DNA of 64,000 bases from assembly GCA_021732995.1 (NCBI GenBank), contig JAKFWA010000092.1, positions 19,203-83,202 of the forward strand. Reading direction: 5' to 3'. This document shows positions 1 to 8,635 of the stretch, in pieces. Under the pieces are notes generated by a model. That model made no database searches, had not been told where the DNA came from, and saw nothing but the letters and a program-made list of their open reading frames with translations. Made by a program: the position numbers and the translations under genes. Each line of letters starts with the position of its first letter. Within the stretch, counting starts at the first letter, position 1. This DNA comes from Planctomycetaceae bacterium (GTDB lineage Bacteria > Planctomycetota > Planctomycetia > Planctomycetales > Planctomycetaceae).

Positions 1-3000
1 GTGCGGCGACTGCCTGGTGCACGGCGGGAACCTGCACGATCCGGAAGCCGACGCGCGATCCCCGAAACACGGGTGCGTAGTCATGCCTGTCGGCGGAACG
101 GCAGTCGCGAGCAGCGCTGCTCCAGCTTCCACCACGCAGGACTCGAGTCGCAGATTTGTTCATGCCAGTTGGATCGACATGCGAAGCCGTGAGGTCGTAG
201 GGACCATACCAGTCGTGGCACCACTCCAGAATGTTGCCGTGCATGTCGAACAGACCTCGGCAATTGGGCCGCAGGCCGGCACCAATGCGAGTCTTGTTCG
301 CGCTGACATCAAGATACGTGGCGTACTTCACCATCAAAGCCTTATCGCTTCCGAAGCCGTATAAGGAACGCATTCCTGCACGGCTGGCATATTCCCACTC
401 GGCCTCTGTCGGCAAGCGGTAGCCCGTACGTTGCAGATCCGTCGGCCAGTTGTCCGGGTCGGCGTTTGATGCTGCGCCGGGGGCTCGCTCAATCGTGGCA
501 GGATCAGCGTAGCACTGATCTGCTTCCGGGCGTCCGGCCGCTTGAGTCAGCCAGCGGCAATACTTGAGCGCACCGTACCAGCTCGCCGAGTTCATCGGAT
601 GAGCTGACGTCGGACTTTGCTCTGCGGCGACGGTGATGCCCGTCGGCGCATGAGCATTGAAGTGCTGCCATTGCGCGAGCGTGATCTCCCGATCGCAGAA
701 TGCGATCGGACGAGTTAGCCGAACGTGGTGTGGAGCCTCATCCTGCGACCGCTCTTTCTCGGACACCGGCGAACCCATATCGAACTCGCCGGGTTGAAAG
801 ACGACGAATGTGAAGCAGTCCACAAAGGGCTGGCCGTCAGCTGTCCCACGCACAACGTCGACGTACCAATCGCGTCGCCCAGTCGGGTCGTACGCGAGCG
901 GCGTTTGGTCGACTTGAGTCACTACTTCTGTCTGGTTCCAGGATCTGAGTAACCAGCCCACGGCGCTATGAATTCCCGATTGGGGATCATGGCGATACCA
1001 GTCTTCCAGCAGCGTCAGCACCTTCTTGCGGCGATCGGCGGGAATATCGGTCAGTTGAAACTCGCCCAGTGCAATCAGCAGTCCGAGTCGGATCGTGTAG
1101 AGTGGCCCCGTCGCGGATGCTTCAGCTTGCTCAAGAGCATCAAGCAGTTCGGACGTCGTGACTCCACGCGTGCTTTGGCTATGAGCAAACTGCGTCATCG
1201 CCTCAGGATCATCACGCACTCGTAGCGCATCGAAGGCGTGTCGTGCATCCTTAAGCCGTACCAAGGCAACCGCAGCACCTGCCCGCTGCTTGCCGAGCGC
1301 CACGCGTTCAAACTCAGACAGTGTTGAATTGGGTTCTCGCGCGGCAATGTCCTGGAAGATTGGCAGCACGGCGTCCCGCTGGCTTTCGGCGAGCGGAAAG
1401 AGAATCTCGAACTGAGCGGGATCTGCCTCGGCTAATAGTCTGGCGATGCGAGGGGCGTCACTCTTGACGAACTCTGCCAATGCTGACGCCGCTGCACTGC
1501 GTTCCGTTTCACGCAGGCCAAGGTCTCGAAAGCGAGCTTCCAGATCGGGAGTGAGCTTTGTCGCTAATGGTTGCAGGGCACTGAGGAGCACCGATTGATG
1601 AATCGGATTTTCTGCTGTGAGACGCTCTGCCAGAAAATGAATATCAGCGTCCGCCCATTCGCCCTGCTGATCCCAACTGGCCAACGCCATTCCCGCCTTC
1701 AGGCGAGCACGCTGCGAGGTGGACGATACCGCGCTGGAATCGCCGCTCGGACCGCGAAACACTGGCCAAAGTTGAGGAACCAGCCGTGCGATTCGCTCGC
1801 TGGACTTGGCCAATCGATCTCGGATGATCGGAAACTCGTCGTAGGACGAATCGAGCATGCGTTCGACAAGGAACGCCGTCTGAGAGTCATCGACATCGAG
1901 CAGAGCGAGACTTGCTCGCAGTTGGGCGACGTTCGAAGCGTCGAGCTCCTCTCTGGTCGTGAAGTATTCGCGGAGCAACGGATCTGCCCAACGGCGATAA
2001 CCGGGCAGGTCCTCATCCAGCAGTCTTGGAAGCTCTGTCGGCACCGCAGAGGCAATCTGCTGCACCAGACGTCGTCCCTGAGAGCGTCCGTTCGTGTCCC
2101 AGGCGACGACACTCAAGGACGTTACAGCCAGTAGCAGCAAAGCCAACAGGCTCCCGTACCAGTGTCGAGCGGCTCTCAGGAGTTGACGCTGCTCGGGCGA
2201 TCGATGTGACCGCGGCACGCCAAGTTGAATTGCGATGTACTCAGCGATCGACGGATAGAAGCGTCGTTCTTTCGTACGCAGCCACTGAGTTGTTCGTTCG
2301 GCCAGCGCCAGCTCCGCGCGTCCTCGCCATGTTTCACGCTGCTTGCGAGTCAGCCAGTCGCGGATCGACGGCACAAGATAGTCGTGAGCCAACTGGTACG
2401 AAGTTGTTTCAGTCTGAGCTGTGGCGGTTGAAGCATCTCCGTCTTCAGCGACCGGAGTAATGATGCGTAGTTCGCGATCCAGGATCTCAAGCAGGCGTTG
2501 AAAGCGCTGCTCATCTTCAAGATCAGACGCGACTCGCAAATCGTTGCGCGTGCGGCGCTGTCCTTTGATGTCAGTACCCACATTCGGCAGCAAGGCTTTC
2601 AGGACACCGCGCACTGGCTTCTCAAGGTGTCGCAGTTCGGGATGTCGAGCCTGACTCCCGAATGTTTCCTCGAGGAAGGCAACGCCGACACCGGCTGCAC
2701 CACCAACTTCGCGCAGCGTTGCAGGGGTCCATTCGCGTTCTCGCAGCATGTCCGCGAACAGACTGAGACGCACGCAGATCACACGTCGGTCTTCGGACAT
2801 TCCGGTGACTGCGTCGTCCAGAAAATGCTCTTGAGCGGCTGATAACTTCACGTTCAAAGCTGGCAGTCGTCCATAAGCGGCTCCAAACGCATGCAGCACT
2901 CGTCGCGCGTGCGACAGGTCAAACAAGTCCACCAGCCGTGAGTTCACGCCGTCAATCAGGGGGATTTCAAGCTCATGAAACAGCCGCGACGTTGGCACCC

Positions 3001-4810
3001 AGAAGTCTTCGCGGATCAGCAACAAGAACTGGATGTTCTCACCATCCGCCTGCCGCAAGGCCCGCACGAGTTCGGTCGCTCGCATCTCAGAACGATTCAC
3101 GTGCAGCCACTGCTCGAACTGGTCAATGACAATCAGCAGCTTGCGACGTTTTCTGAGCAGCGGATCGCGGCGCAGCGTCTTCAGAAATTCATTCAGCGGC
3201 ACTTCGGTCTGATTGCTTCCGCGTGCTCCGTCAACGGACTCTGCGTTGGCCTGAGCAAACGTTCCCGGGCATTCGCGACTCACCAGTTGTCGAATGCGGT
3301 CTTCCGTTCCAGACGGTGTTGCTTCCAGATAGACCGCCATCACCGATGGCGACAGTCTTGGAATCAAGCCGGCTTTCACAAGACTGCTCTTACCGCATCC
3401 CGATGGGCCGTACATCAACCCGACGCTGAATGTTTCATCGCGCCGCGTCTGCTCGATCTGCCGTTTCCATTCGGAGATCGACATCGGCAAGCCGTGCTTG
3501 TCGCGAGTTCCCGGCAGCAGATGCAGGAAGTAGTCGGCGTCGTCTTTGTCGAACGAACGCAGCCCTTTCGGCTCGATCTGAGCAAGGGCCGTATCCGAGT
3601 CAGCAACGGTCGGTCGAGACGTCGTGCTCGCGGCTGCTGATTGATGACCAGTTGACTGTGCCGCAACGGAAACTCCCGACGATGTTGACTGCCCGGACGC
3701 GGGGCTGGTATGCGTAGCCCAACTGGCGCTCACCGCCGAGTTCATTGAGCCGCCGGTCAGCGTTGGCAGTTCTTGCGGCCAACTCTGATTTGCGGCGGCG
3801 CTTGCGGGTTGTGCCCGCAACGCGATCGCGACTTCGCGCAGCTCCACCGCCATCTCGCCCGCGTGCCGATACCGTTCATCCTGCCGCTTGCGGAGCGCTC
3901 GCTGGCAAATGTGATCGAGTTCGTCCGGCAGCGAGGGGTTTTCGAGCTGCAGAGAGCGAGGCGGAGTCTCGAGGATCAGCCGCTTGAGCTGTTCTGAGTT
4001 GCGATGATCTGCAAAGGGAGGCTTACCGCACAGCATCTCATAGAGCGTCGCGCCGAGGCTGTAGATGTCCGTGCGATACGTGACGAGGTGCGGTTCACCA
4101 TCCGCCTGTTCGGGCGAGTAGTACAACGGCGTACCCGCTGCGGTATCGTCACGCCGCAGCATTTCAGACTCGGTCACCGCGAGGCCGAAGTCCGCGAGGT
4201 ACGGCTCACCCCGCGAATCCAGCATGATGTTGGCGGGCTTGATGTCGCGGTGGATGAGCTTCTTGCGGTGAGCGACATACAGGGCATCGGCGAGCTTTGC
4301 CATGATGATTGCGGCGCTCAGGGGATCAAACGGCCCGGACTTCAACTGATCGCGCAGCGTGCCACCGTCGATGTAAGCGTAAACGAGATACCAGTCATCC
4401 GGTTGACTGTCGGGCAGATGGAAGTCGAGCAGGCGAACAATGTGTGGATGCTCAAGGTTCCGAACCGCTTCGGCTTCTTGTTGCAGAGTTTGCTGAATCC
4501 GCCTGACAACTTCGGGATGCGTCCCGGGCTTGAACTCAGCGATCTTGACCGCCGCCAGTTGCCCTGCATCATCAACGCCGAGGTAGACCGCTCCGAAAGA
4601 ACCCTTTCCGAGTTTCTTTTGAATGCGAAACCGGCCAATGCGCTCGGGTAATTGGCCACTCAGCACCGCTGGATGAACCGCTGGCTTTGAGATCGCCGAG
4701 GCGTCTTCGATACGCGTTTCACCAGATTGAACCGATTCTGCGTCTGCGCCTTTTTGAATCGGTTCATTGGCCGTTGCCTGAGGCTCAAGTTCCTGATCGG
4801 GGTTGCTCAT
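1..4810 (-). CDS. Ser/Thr protein kinase - STAND-type NTPase - FGE-sulfatase fusion (3' end beyond window)
   Basis: This open frame runs from an ATG at 4810 to the left edge with no stop, at least 1603 codons. Residues about 60-330 are a Hanks-type kinase: glycine loop GKGSFGAVY (68-76), ATP lysine K89, catalytic HRDIKPAN (D189) and the DFG of ADFG (D207). A second nucleotide-binding unit follows, with Walker A GPSGCGKSS (K474) and Walker B LLIVIDQFEQW (D563), as in the nSTAND1 family of signalling NTPases. A single membrane segment lies near 887-905, then a helical repeat-like stretch. From about 1320 the protein matches the formylglycine-generating-enzyme/SUMF1-like fold (GEFDMGSP, YRLPTEAEWEYA, LRGGSW, GFRIV). 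Kinase and NTPase are therefore predicted cytosolic and the FGE-like part on the other side of the membrane. In planctomycetes such FGE-like domains are often non-enzymatic; the role is inferred as signalling. All kinase catalytic residues are present. Confidence 0.93.
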   Translation of the reverse strand, partial: MSNPDQELEPQATANEPIQKGADAESVQSGETRIEDASAISKPAVHPAVLSGQLPERIGRFRIQKKLGKGSFGAVYLGVDDAGQLAAVKIAEFKPGTHPEVVRRIQQTLQQEAEAVRNLEHPHIVRLLDFHLPDSQPDDWYLVYAYIDGGTLRDQLKSGPFDPLSAAIIMAKLADALYVAHRKKLIHRDIKPANIMLDSRGEPYLADFGLAVTESEMLRRDDTAAGTPLYYSPEQADGEPHLVTYRTDIYSLGATLYEMLCGKPPFADHRNSEQLKRLILETPPRSLQLENPSLPDELDHICQRALRKRQDERYRHAGEMAVELREVAIALRAQPASAAANQSWPQELPTLTGGSMNSAVSASWATHTSPASGQSTSSGVSVAAQSTGHQSAAASTTSRPTVADSDTALAQIEPKGLRSFDKDDADYFLHLLPGTRDKHGLPMSISEWKRQIEQTRRDETFSVGLMYGPSGCGKSSLVKAGLIPRLSPSVMAVYLEATPSGTEDRIRQLVSRECPGTFAQANAESVDGARGSNQTEVPLNEFLKTLRRDPLLRKRRKLLIVIDQFEQWLHVNRSEMRATELVRALRQADGENIQFLLLIREDFWVPTSRLFHELEIPLIDGVNSRLVDLFDLSHARRVLHAFGAAYGRLPALNVKLSAAQEHFLDDAVTGMSEDRRVICVRLSLFADMLREREWTPATLREVGGAAGVGVAFLEETFGSQARHPELRHLEKPVRGVLKALLPNVGTDIKGQRRTRNDLRVASDLEDEQRFQRLLEILDRELRIITPVAEDGDASTATAQTETTSYQLAHDYLVPSIRDWLTRKQRETWRGRAELALAERTTQWLRTKERRFYPSIAEYIAIQLGVPRSHRSPEQRQLLRAARHWYGSLLALLLLAVTSLSVVAWDTNGRSQGRRLVQQIASAVPTELPRLLDEDLPGYRRWADPLLREYFTTREELDASNVAQLRASLALLDVDDSQTAFLVERMLDSSYDEFPIIRDRLAKSSERIARLVPQLWPVFRGPSGDSSAVSSTSQRARLKAGMALASWDQQGEWADADIHFLAERLTAENPIHQSVLLSALQPLATKLTPDLEARFRDLGLRETERSAAASALAEFVKSDAPRIARLLAEADPAQFEILFPLAESQRDAVLPIFQDIAAREPNSTLSEFERVALGKQRAGAAVALVRLKDARHAFDALRVRDDPEAMTQFAHSQSTRGVTTSELLDALEQAEASATGPLYTIRLGLLIALGEFQLTDIPADRRKKVLTLLEDWYRHDPQSGIHSAVGWLLRSWNQTEVVTQVDQTPLAYDPTGRRDWYVDVVRGTADGQPFVDCFTFVVFQPGEFDMGSPVSEKERSQDEAPHHVRLTRPIAFCDREITLAQWQHFNAHAPTGITVAAEQSPTSAHPMNSASWYGALKYCRWLTQAAGRPEADQCYADPATIERAPGAASNADPDNWPTDLQRTGYRLPTEAEWEYASRAGMRSLYGFGSDKALMVKYATYLDVSANKTRIGAGLRPNCRGLFDMHGNILEWCHDWYGPYDLTASHVDPTGMNKSATRVLRGGSWSSAARDCRSADRHDYAPVFRGSRVGFRIVQVPAVHQAVAA

Positions 4811-4939
4811 CCGCTACAGATCCGCCGCCGGTGTTGAAACAAGTCCTTGGCCCGCATACGGGCAATGAACTCGCCCGTGTCATGTTCTCGTTTCATACCG
4901 AGTCTCGCGGTCGATCACCACTCGCCGCCCTGATCTTAA

Positions 4940-5197
4940 CTTGGTCTTCAAGAGCGAAGTTTCACACACGCTGCGGAACATTTACAAAGAGCGGCACTGT
5001 TCGATCCTGACGAGCCACTCTACGCCTACTTGCTGGCTTACTCGCAATATCGCGCGGGACGTGTCGATGATGCCAAGCAGACACTCCAGCGAGCGAAGGC
5101 ACTGGAGGAACAACGCCCGATTCTGAAATGGGCGCAGCAGATGGAGCACTATCAGGGACCATCGCGTGCGTGGCTCGATCGTGGCCGCCGTAACTAA
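4940..5197 (+). pseudogene. 3' remnant of a TPR-repeat protein
   Basis: The stretch between the two neighbouring genes holds an open frame that follows a TAA at 4937-4939 and ends at TAA 5195-5197. It has no in-frame ATG or GTG near its beginning. Its translation contains a textbook tetratricopeptide repeat (LYAYLLAYSQYRAGRVDDA then LQRAKALE) followed by a short tail WLDRGRRN. It lies on the plus strand while both neighbours are on the minus strand, and it stops 4 bp before the end of another broken gene. I read it as the C-terminal end of a once longer TPR protein that lost its 5' part. The remaining gap (4811-4939) shows nothing I can identify. Confidence 0.5.
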
Positions 5198-5201
5198 CGG
5201 C

Positions 5202-5593
5202 TCATTTCAGTTGCTGGAAGCTCAGCAACTGCGGCGGCTTCGGGAACTTCTCGGGGCCGTAAGCGACCGATGTCTTGCCCTGCATATCAATTCGCACGAT
5301 CTTCGTGACCTCCGTCACATACAACGCATCATGAAAGAACATGATGCCTTTGGGATCGTCCAGACCTCCCGCAAACGTGCTGGCCTTGCCGTCGCGAATG
5401 ACAGTGATCTTGCCGTCGCCCTTGACTCCCGCCTCAGCAATCTCGGTCACATCACATACGGCAAACCCTGCTGGCCGTAACACACGGACTCGGGATTCTT
5501 CATCCCGGACACAGTGGTCTGCGGGGTAGCAGCAGCGAACGCGACTGACGTCATGCAGAGCGCGCTCAGCACGCCTGACACCAGAATCCTCAT
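5202..5593 (-). pseudogene. frameshifted, truncated SMP-30/NHL-like propeller gene
   Basis: The ATG at 5593 opens a signal peptide (MRILVSGVLSALCM...AFA) and a propeller start (GMKNPESVCYG...LPYV) that hits a TGA at 5447-5449. The natural continuation, VTEIAEAGVKGDGKITV then GLDDPKGIMFF and KIVRIDMQGK, is in another frame and runs to a TGA at 5202-5204. The two frames join at CACATCACAT (5448-5457, plus strand), a perfect 5-bp tandem duplication; removing one copy restores a single frame reading P-Y-V-T-E-I. Even repaired, the product has only about 128 residues, against about 300 in SMP-30/gluconolactonase-type propellers, and it breaks off just after FPKPP. Most likely a dead gene, damaged both by the duplication and by loss of its 3' half. 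Confidence 0.7.
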
Positions 5594-5753
5594 TACGACT
5601 CCTTGACCAATGGGATCGATGCTCATCGCTGGCTCCGATACGCCAATCAATCAAGCATTCATTAGAATGATGAGGCTTCGCAGTTCGGGCATCAAGCGCC
5701 AGCCAAATGAAAGCGGCGCCGGCTCTAAAGCTCTCTGTGTGTGGTTCGCAGGT

Positions 5754-6761
5754 TCATTGACCGCGACGCCACTGAAACAGCTCGGAGCCCATCTTCATCA
5801 CGTAGAGCGTATCGTGACGCGCGTCGTATTCGACCCACGACAACGCTCCCGCTCCCTTCATCCCCGCCGGCAATGCGATCGCCGGTTGCCAGTTTACTCC
5901 GCCGTCTGTGGATTCGCGGATGCCACCCTGAGTCAGCACGAAGAAGTGTTGAGCGTTCTTGCCGAACACTGGGCCGCAAATGCCATCTTTGACGGCGGAC
6001 AACTGCTTCCAGGTTTGCCCCTTGTCAGAAGACGCAATCAGAGCATCGGTCAGGAGCCAGTAGACCGTTCCCGAATGAAAGCGAGGCAAGGCGCGGGCCG
6101 GACCGTCGCCAATGCGTTCAAAGGTCTTACCTGCGTCAGTCGTACGCAGCAGTCCGGGCTTCGAGTTTGATTTCGACTTAGCCTCAGAAACAACAGCCGT
6201 CTGGCCGTCAAAGATCCACGCTGGCCCGTAGCCGTTGCCGATCTCATCGAACGTCTTGCCGCCGTCACGAGAGACGAGCAGCAAGCCATCGGCCTCGTGC
6301 TTGAGCGTCAGAATGAAGCTCAGTTGCGGATCGCTCCAATCGACGGCACACCAATCCACGTGAGTCGACTTGGGAGACAGCGCCGTCCATGTTTCACCGG
6401 TGTCGTTGCTGGTGATCAGCGGCGAGCCATAGACCAGTGCCGACACCAACCGTTTGTGCCCAATCGGATCGATCATCAGGCAGGCTGGCGTTTCGGTGCG
6501 TCCCTTCAACTCCACAGAACCCATTCGATGCCAGGTCTTGCATTGATCCTGCGACCGAAACAGACCGCGATCACTCAAATTGATAATCACATCGCTGCTA
6601 GGCGAATGCACGACGACACCACACAACCCGCCGAAACCGGTCTTCTCCGCCTTCAACAGATCTGTGGTCACGGGCACCCACTCTTGTGCAGGAGCAGCTA
6701 TACAGAGAACAAGAGTCAGCCCGATCGAGAGCGCAAGCCGAAAGAGCATGGTGGTATCCAT
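5754..6761 (-). CDS. exported Asp-box (BNR-like) beta-propeller protein
   Basis: The likely start is the ATG at 6761 (MDTTMLFRLALS), giving 335 residues with a signal peptide ending near CIAAPAQE; the frame extends upstream without a signal-like sequence, and an ATG at 6749 is also possible. The mature part carries about six Asp-box motifs of the SxDxGxTW type: FRSQDQCKTW, ITSNDTGETW, VSRDGGKTF, RTTDAGKTF, ASSDKGQTW and ESTDGGVNW. These mark sialidase-like or Vps10-like six-bladed propellers. The residues of a true sialidase site are not evident, so the substrate is unknown. The PQQ-like propeller gene lies directly upstream with a 54-bp gap, so the two may be co-transcribed. Confidence 0.85.
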   Translation of the reverse strand: MDTTMLFRLALSIGLTLVLCIAAPAQEWVPVTTDLLKAEKTGFGGLCGVVVHSPSSDVIINLSDRGLFRSQDQCKTWHRMGSVELKGRTETPACLMIDPIGHKRLVSALVYGSPLITSNDTGETWTALSPKSTHVDWCAVDWSDPQLSFILTLKHEADGLLLVSRDGGKTFDEIGNGYGPAWIFDGQTAVVSEAKSKSNSKPGLLRTTDAGKTFERIGDGPARALPRFHSGTVYWLLTDALIASSDKGQTWKQLSAVKDGICGPVFGKNAQHFFVLTQGGIRESTDGGVNWQPAIALPAGMKGAGALSWVEYDARHDTLYVMKMGSELFQWRRGQ

Positions 6762-6815
6762 TGAGGAGTTGCAGGAATCAAGACACACAGGGAAGGCATT
6801 AGTATCTGAGGTGTG

Positions 6816-8123
6816 TCATTTGGCTGCGACGCAGAACACATTGCGGGTGCCCACGAGAAACAGTTTTCCGTTCGCGACCGCAGGCGAGGCGTGGTTGGGA
6901 TCACCCAAGTCATTGATACTCAAGACGTCGAATTTGTCGCCCGACTGCAAGACATAGCTGACGCCCGCAGTCGCGAAGAACAACCGACCGGAAGAATCGG
7001 CGATCGGACTGGCCCACGTGCTCGTCAACTTATCGAGACGCTGTGCGTAGACAAGCTCCCCGCTCTCCGCTTTCCAGCACTTCAGGACGTTCGGCGAGTG
7101 CAACCGATAGACTCGCTGCCCGACGATAATCGGCGAGCCAATCCCTTCCGGAACCTGATTGATACGCCACCTGATGTGAGTCTTGGTGACGTCACCAGAA
7201 CCCGTGGGATCAATCGCAATCCCCGGCCCGCCGCGTCCGTTGTCGCAGTACACAATGCCTGCTCCGAAAGCGATGGACGCGGCTTCGCCACCGCCGCGAC
7301 ACCACCAGAGGAGTTCGCCATTCAGCGGATTGAACGACTGGATGCCGCGGTCAGATTCACCGCCGCCTGAGGCCGCAATCACCAGTTGTGGCTTCCCATC
7401 GATATCAATCTTCACGGGAGTGCTGTGGGCGAACCCCGTCTGCGGTAGCGGCGTCGCCCAGCGAACCGCTCCGCTGGCCTTTTCATAGGCAATCAGCTTT
7501 GAGTCCTTCTTGTTGGACATTGCGCAGAGCATCAGCACCGTATCGTTGAACAAGACCGGACTGCTGCCGAGCGTCACATCGAACGAGTGCGGCACAATGT
7601 CGTGACGCCAGACGATCTTTCCGTCCATGTTGAGGGAGGCGATCACGGAAGACCCAAACGCCACATACACGCGTTCGCCATCCGTAGCAGGAGTCGGTGC
7701 TGCATACCCGCCACCTGGTCCACTTCGGAAGTCATTCCGCAGCCAGGGTCCGGGCTCTACGACCGTATCCCACAACAATTTGCCCTCATTCACGTCGTAA
7801 CACAGCACGTGGTGGTCAGGGATGACAGTCTTGCGATCTGTTACCGACTCCGCCCAGCGAACCGTGCAAACAAACAATCGCCCGCCCGACGCAACCGGAC
7901 TGGCCAATCCTTCTCCGACTAAAGGCGACTTCCACAACACGTTCTCATGATCTGCGCCGCCCCATTTGATGGGCAGATTCGTCTCCGTCGAGTGCCCCAA
8001 CCCGGTCGGCCCTCGAAACTGCGGCCAGTCCTCGGCTCGTGCTGCGTCATGTACGACCAATGTCTGGCCGAGGGCTATCCACAGCACGGTCCCAGCCAAC
8101 TGCTTCAAGAATGGGGATGCCAT
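6816..8123 (-). CDS. PQQ-like (BamB-type) beta-propeller protein, exported
   Basis: The start at 8123 is chosen because AGGAGA lies 8 nt upstream and the protein then opens with a signal peptide (MASPFLKQLAG...AARAED). The 435-residue product begins its mature part with WPQFRGPTGLGHS, a hallmark of planctomycete PQQ-like propeller proteins. Repeated blade motifs follow (GKLLWDTV, GKIVWRHDI, GAVRWATPL, GELLWWCRG, GELVYAQRL, GKLFLVGT). No quinoprotein dehydrogenase signature such as a vicinal disulfide is seen, so a binding or scaffold role is as likely as catalysis. It probably sits in the periplasm. Its neighbours are other exported propeller and heme proteins. Confidence 0.9.
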   Translation of the reverse strand: MASPFLKQLAGTVLWIALGQTLVVHDAARAEDWPQFRGPTGLGHSTETNLPIKWGGADHENVLWKSPLVGEGLASPVASGGRLFVCTVRWAESVTDRKTVIPDHHVLCYDVNEGKLLWDTVVEPGPWLRNDFRSGPGGGYAAPTPATDGERVYVAFGSSVIASLNMDGKIVWRHDIVPHSFDVTLGSSPVLFNDTVLMLCAMSNKKDSKLIAYEKASGAVRWATPLPQTGFAHSTPVKIDIDGKPQLVIAASGGGESDRGIQSFNPLNGELLWWCRGGGEAASIAFGAGIVYCDNGRGGPGIAIDPTGSGDVTKTHIRWRINQVPEGIGSPIIVGQRVYRLHSPNVLKCWKAESGELVYAQRLDKLTSTWASPIADSSGRLFFATAGVSYVLQSGDKFDVLSINDLGDPNHASPAVANGKLFLVGTRNVFCVAAK

Positions 8124-8299
8124 CTGAGATTCTCCTGGGAGCGCGCACCAGCGGAATGATGAAGCGTCGAATGAATGTCCGCGAGAACGCCCATTCAAAA
8201 CTCACCGAGGTGGAAGTCGTAGGTTCATCGCCGCGAGAGATCAAATCGGGCGCCCCCCCAGCGACCGGTGTCCAAATGGCAGCCGTAGTCCGACAACTC

Positions 8300-8557
8300 C
8301 TACTGATCCTCATCCTCGTACTCGAGTTCGGCTCGGACGGTGGCGTTGCCGTGATCGTCGAGGTCGACGTGCAGAATGTTGGGATGGCAGCAGATGGGGC
8401 AGTCTTCGACGTACTCCTGGTGGTGACCCGCTGAGAAATCAATCGGGATCACGATCTCTTCACCACAGGCTTCACAGATGTAGGTGGCTTCGTCTCGAAT
8501 CATAATGAGGGTCTCGATCATCGGACCACGACGGTTGAAATCTCGACCAGACGCCAT
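8300..8557 (-). CDS. CPXCG-type cysteine-rich small protein
   Basis: This 85-residue protein has two cysteine pairs, CEAC (in YICEACGEEI) and CPIC (in VEDCPICCHPN), placed as in the Cys-rich CPXCG family, and an acidic C-terminus (ELEYEDEDQ). The four cysteines probably bind one zinc ion. The first 12-18 residues (MASGRDFNRRGP) are not typical of the family; starts at 8521 or 8503 are possible, and none has a clear ribosome binding site. Function of the family is unknown. Confidence 0.82.
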   Translation of the reverse strand: MASGRDFNRRGPMIETLIMIRDEATYICEACGEEIVIPIDFSAGHHQEYVEDCPICCHPNILHVDLDDHGNATVRAELEYEDEDQ

Positions 8558-8635
8558 ATGGGCGGACGGTCAAGCAGCCTCCGTTTCGCATTATCCCCAG
8601 CAGGGCAGGGCGGGTGCAAATGAAGGACGGTAAGT

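Noticed and set aside
4004..4651. 215-codon plus-strand open frame
   Set aside because: It is antisense to the kinase domain with all catalytic motifs in place.
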